Below, in pieces: positions 62,201 through 64,000 of a DNA stretch of 64,000 nucleotides; within the stretch, counting starts at the first letter, position 1; every line of letters starts with the position of its first letter. The translations under genes and the position numbers were made by a program. A model generated the notes under the pieces. It worked only from the letters and a program-made list of their open reading frames with translations. It did no database searches and was not told where the DNA came from. The DNA is from Fratercula arctica (Eukaryota; Chordata; Aves; Charadriiformes; Alcidae), in assembly GCA_947846985.1 (NCBI GenBank), contig CANTUZ010000004.1, forward strand, positions 51,189,672-51,253,671, read 5' to 3'.

Positions 62201-63972
62201 ATTTTACGGCACTGAGGTATGCTGGCACATAGTAGGCAGCCCACTACTCTAAATTCTTAGGCACTGTTAAACAACATGCGAGACAGCAATGTGGTTAGCA
62301 AAATCATTACTTCTAACAAGAAAAAAGTACCCACAAAGTTAGGTCAGCTCCTGGCCTATGGTTAGTGCCTACAAGGAAATGCAGTCAGGAGTCTGCATCT
62401 GTTTGATCAGAGTTCTTCCATTAGTTTCAGTTTAAAATGTCTATAGTAATATTAATAAATCCCAGTTCCATAAAACAAACAAAACGTATTTATGCTTCTT
62501 TACAAAGCCCAAGCATGTGTGACAATATCAACGGGTCATTGCTCTTGCTGATGAAAGTAACAGAGCAATGAATGCTGAAGTTGCACATAACAGATTTTGT
62601 AGAAGTTATTTACTTTAGCATGAAATAAAAAACATATGCTGCAAACTACATACAAATAACTCACTGAAGGAAAGTTGTCTGTCCTGCAAAGTCAAGATAG
62701 GAATCGGAGACTAATTTTGGTTGGAAGGGACCTTTAGAGATCACCTGATGCAACCCCCTGCTCAAAGCATGGCAAACTTCAAAGCTGGATCAGGTTTCTC
62801 ATGGCTTTGTCAAGCTTTGTATATCTTCAAGTGTGGAGATTCCACAGACTCTCAAGGAAACTCATTTTAACGTTCAGCACCTTTGCTGTGAAGATTTTTT
62901 CTTACATCTAATTGGAATTTCCCTTGTTGCAGCTTGTGTCTATTGACTCTCATCCTTTGCTGTATACTCTTGAGACAAATTTGGCTCTCGTGTCACTGTA
63001 ACTGCCTGTCAGGCATTTGAAGACAATGTCAAATTGACAACTTCCTGCAAACTGTTTATTTGGAACTTTTGTATGAACTTATTATAACAATCTTTAATTC
63101 CATTTTCATCTAGTTCCCCAAGTGAATTCATAGAATGGAAACTCATAGGAAAAAAAAAAGATTGCAAAGGGGACCGCATACCTTATTGCAAAGCTTAAAA
63201 TCCTTAATCAGCAGTCTAAATAACTTCATACACAGAAGTTTACACATACATGGTATTATTTATCCACTACACATGAAAAGCATTTTGCAGATCAAAAATT
63301 ACATTCTGAGGTTTTGAAAACGTCTTGGTACAATTAATAGCTCAAGCAATACATGAAACAAAGTTAACACACCATAGAACTGGAGAATTAACAGTTGCCT
63401 AGAATCCCTACGTAACTATTCAAAACAAACAACATGCTAAATGCTTTACCCTACTTAGCTTTTCTCTTTAAATTGTAAAGGAGAAAAAGTCCATAGGATT
63501 TACTACTTACAGGACCAGTTTGTCAATTGTTCTGAGCTCTGGTAAATCCAGAGCTGCTAACTCCCCAATATACTCCAAAAGAAAGCCAAACAATTTCTGC
63601 AAGAAGCATAATATGTTAAAATTATTAGGGTTTTTTTTTCATTGTACATATTCTTAAGCAGCACAAAAGAACAGTGATACATAAGTTAGAAAATGAAGAG
63701 TGGTATGTTGATTCTACTGCTATTCACAACACAGAAGAATGTATGTTTTATACCGCTTCCTGAATGCTTACTAAAACTTACTCAGGAGTTCAAGGTTAAT
63801 TTTAAATCTTAAAACAAAACAAAACAACAAAACCCCCATACCTCCAACTTTGCTTTGTTTCCCACTGCAAGGCTTGGATGATTGCATTTCTGAATTCTCT
63901 CCAGTATAGTAAGCTGTTGTTCTATTGTTCTTCCAGCCAGTAAGGACTGAAATGTCTCATAGGACTCAGGAA
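50183..63972 (-). CDS. NOP14: NOP14 (nucleolar protein 14), 3' half, spliced
   Basis: NOP14 is a component of the small-subunit processome with the U3 snoRNP. It is required for 18S rRNA maturation and 40S assembly in the nucleolus and works with EMG1 and NOC4 in yeast. Ten coding exons are present, 5' to 3' on the - strand: 63972-63842, 63596-63511, 61866-61731, 59837-59736, 58934-58781, 54184-54025, 53210-53063, 52116-51998, 50775-50620 and 50282-50183. They join in phase to 1292 nt, about 430 residues, half of the roughly 857-residue family length; the 5' exons lie beyond the window. Conserved blocks include [53 protein letters not shown] and the Lys-rich end [14 protein letters not shown]. 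Confidence 0.97.
50620..50775 (-). CDS. NOP14: NOP14 exon ([14 protein letters not shown]...)
   Basis: 156 bp, phase 2 to 2, acceptor CATTTCAG and donor GAGAG|GTAATG. It encodes [40 protein letters not shown] and [11 protein letters not shown]. This basic stretch is the family's C-terminal nucleolar region. Confidence 0.96.
51614..51635. repeat. 22-bp perfect palindrome
   Basis: TAGTTCATATA and its inverse complement abut without a spacer, in the NOP14 intron between exons 50620 and 51998. Confidence 0.9.
51998..52116 (-). CDS. NOP14: NOP14 exon ([17 protein letters not shown])
   Basis: 119 bp, phase 0 to 2, acceptor CTTTTTCAG and donor AAGT|GTAAGT. It encodes [39 protein letters not shown]; human has CEKSKPVPLKLFTPRLVKVLEFG. 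Confidence 0.95.
53063..53210 (-). CDS. NOP14: NOP14 exon ([11 protein letters not shown]...)
   Basis: 148 bp, phase 2 to 0, acceptor ATTAACAG and donor CAG|GTATGT. It encodes [40 protein letters not shown] and VNEYPEQMQ; human has SLPSFHAIMGPLQALLTDH. Confidence 0.95.
54025..54184 (-). CDS. NOP14: NOP14 exon ([13 protein letters not shown]...)
   Basis: 160 bp, phase 1 to 2, acceptor GTTTTTAG and donor TCAG|GTATGT. It encodes [40 protein letters not shown] and [12 protein letters not shown]. The upstream intron holds a large CR1 insertion. Confidence 0.95.
54185..58780 (-). other. NOP14 intron with CR1
   Basis: About 4.6 kb. The CR1 at 54.4-56.0 kb makes up a third; the rest is AT-rich unique sequence without recognised features. 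Confidence 0.75.
54400..55995 (+). mobile_element. CR1 LINE, about 1.6 kb, 5'-truncated, in NOP14 intron
   Basis: A + strand CR1 carrying the remains of the ORF2 reverse transcriptase. Visible blocks are MRWDEMHPS-type bases near 54.5 kb, a region for [20 protein letters not shown] near 54.66 kb, and [20 protein letters not shown] near 55.12 kb (the ADD variant of the RT active-site motif). It ends with [20 protein letters not shown] near 55.78 kb and the terminal repeat CATTCTATGATTCTA near 55.97 kb. Several stops and frameshifts break the frame, so it is dead. It is antisense to NOP14. Confidence 0.95.
58781..58934 (-). CDS. NOP14: NOP14 exon ([17 protein letters not shown]...)
   Basis: 154 bp, phase 0 to 1, acceptor TTCTTTTAG and donor CAGG|GTGAGT. 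It encodes [20 protein letters not shown] then [20 protein letters not shown] and [11 protein letters not shown]. Confidence 0.95.
59736..59837 (-). CDS. NOP14: NOP14 exon ([14 protein letters not shown])
   Basis: 102 bp, phase 0 to 0, acceptor CTATCAG and donor AAG|GTATGT. It encodes [20 protein letters not shown] then [14 protein letters not shown], one of the most conserved blocks of the family. Confidence 0.96.
59838..61730 (-). other. NOP14 intron
   Basis: About 1.9 kb of AT-rich unique sequence. A (GTT)n-like patch at about 61.53-61.56 kb lies just beyond its middle. No repeat family recognised. Confidence 0.7.
61731..61866 (-). CDS. NOP14: NOP14 exon ([15 protein letters not shown]...)
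   Basis: 136 bp, phase 2 to 0, acceptor GTTAATAG and donor ATG|GTAACG. It encodes [40 protein letters not shown] and PGLDM, matching human LRDAMHEMEEMIETKGRA. Confidence 0.95.
62696..63035 (-). mobile_element. Old CR1 LINE fragment in NOP14 intron
   Basis: + strand reads GGTTGGAAGGGACCTTTAGA then CACCTGATGCAACCCCCTGC, the CR1 3' end in - orientation, followed by a strongly diverged ORF2 end. It is about 340 bp, in the same orientation as NOP14. Confidence 0.85.
63511..63596 (-). CDS. NOP14: NOP14 exon ([13 protein letters not shown]...)
   Basis: 86 bp, phase 0 to 2, acceptor CTTGCAG and donor CCT|GTAAGT. It encodes [20 protein letters not shown] and LRTIDKLV; human has KLFGFLLQYVGDLA. Confidence 0.95.
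63842..63972 (-). CDS. NOP14: NOP14 exon ([13 protein letters not shown]...)
   Basis: 131 bp, entering with two bases of a split codon, acceptor GTTCTAG and donor GAG|GTATGG. It encodes [20 protein letters not shown] then [20 protein letters not shown] and KLE; human has PESYEELRSLLLGRSMEEQL. Confidence 0.95.
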
Positions 63973-64000
63973 CTAGAACGTAAACCAAAAATTGACCATA

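Overview
This window is nuclear DNA from a bird, or at least a sauropsid. It holds spliced vertebrate genes with consensus GT-AG sites, and several CR1 LINE fragments, one of them ending in the ATTCTATGATTCTA-type 3' repeat typical of avian CR1. The gene order is ADD1, then MFSD10, then NOP14, which is the order found at human 4p16.3. No operons, CRISPR arrays, tRNA or rRNA genes, or bacterial features were seen. Residue matches to the mammalian orthologues are from memory of those proteins; no database search was run. Layout: (1) 1-17.5 kb, + strand, is the 3' part of ADD1 (alpha-adducin). It has four constitutive coding exons, the known 93-bp cassette exon, the known 34-bp frame-switching exon, and a 375-bp in-frame candidate cassette exon that I do not recognise from the mammalian protein. 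A roughly 2.1-kb 3'UTR ends at an AATAAA near 17.5 kb. (2) 17.9-44.9 kb, - strand, is MFSD10 complete: 12 coding exons giving a 464-residue major facilitator transporter. It lies tail to tail with ADD1, and the two polyadenylation signals are about 390 bp apart. Its promoter is the CpG island at about 44.56-45.13 kb, from which at least one non-coding leader exon is expected. (3) 45.1-49.98 kb is AT-rich intergenic DNA with no gene I can support. (4) 50.0-64 kb, - strand, is the 3' half of NOP14, a ribosome-biogenesis factor: 10 coding exons and about 430 residues, with the 5' half beyond the window end. CR1 fragments lie in introns of all three genes. The genes are neighbours rather than a pathway: ADD1 is a membrane-skeleton protein, MFSD10 a membrane transporter and NOP14 a nucleolar protein. 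No novel multi-gene system is visible. The best candidates for something new are the 375-bp phase-1/phase-1 exon in the ADD1 tail and a 70-codon frame that fills the NOP14 3'UTR.
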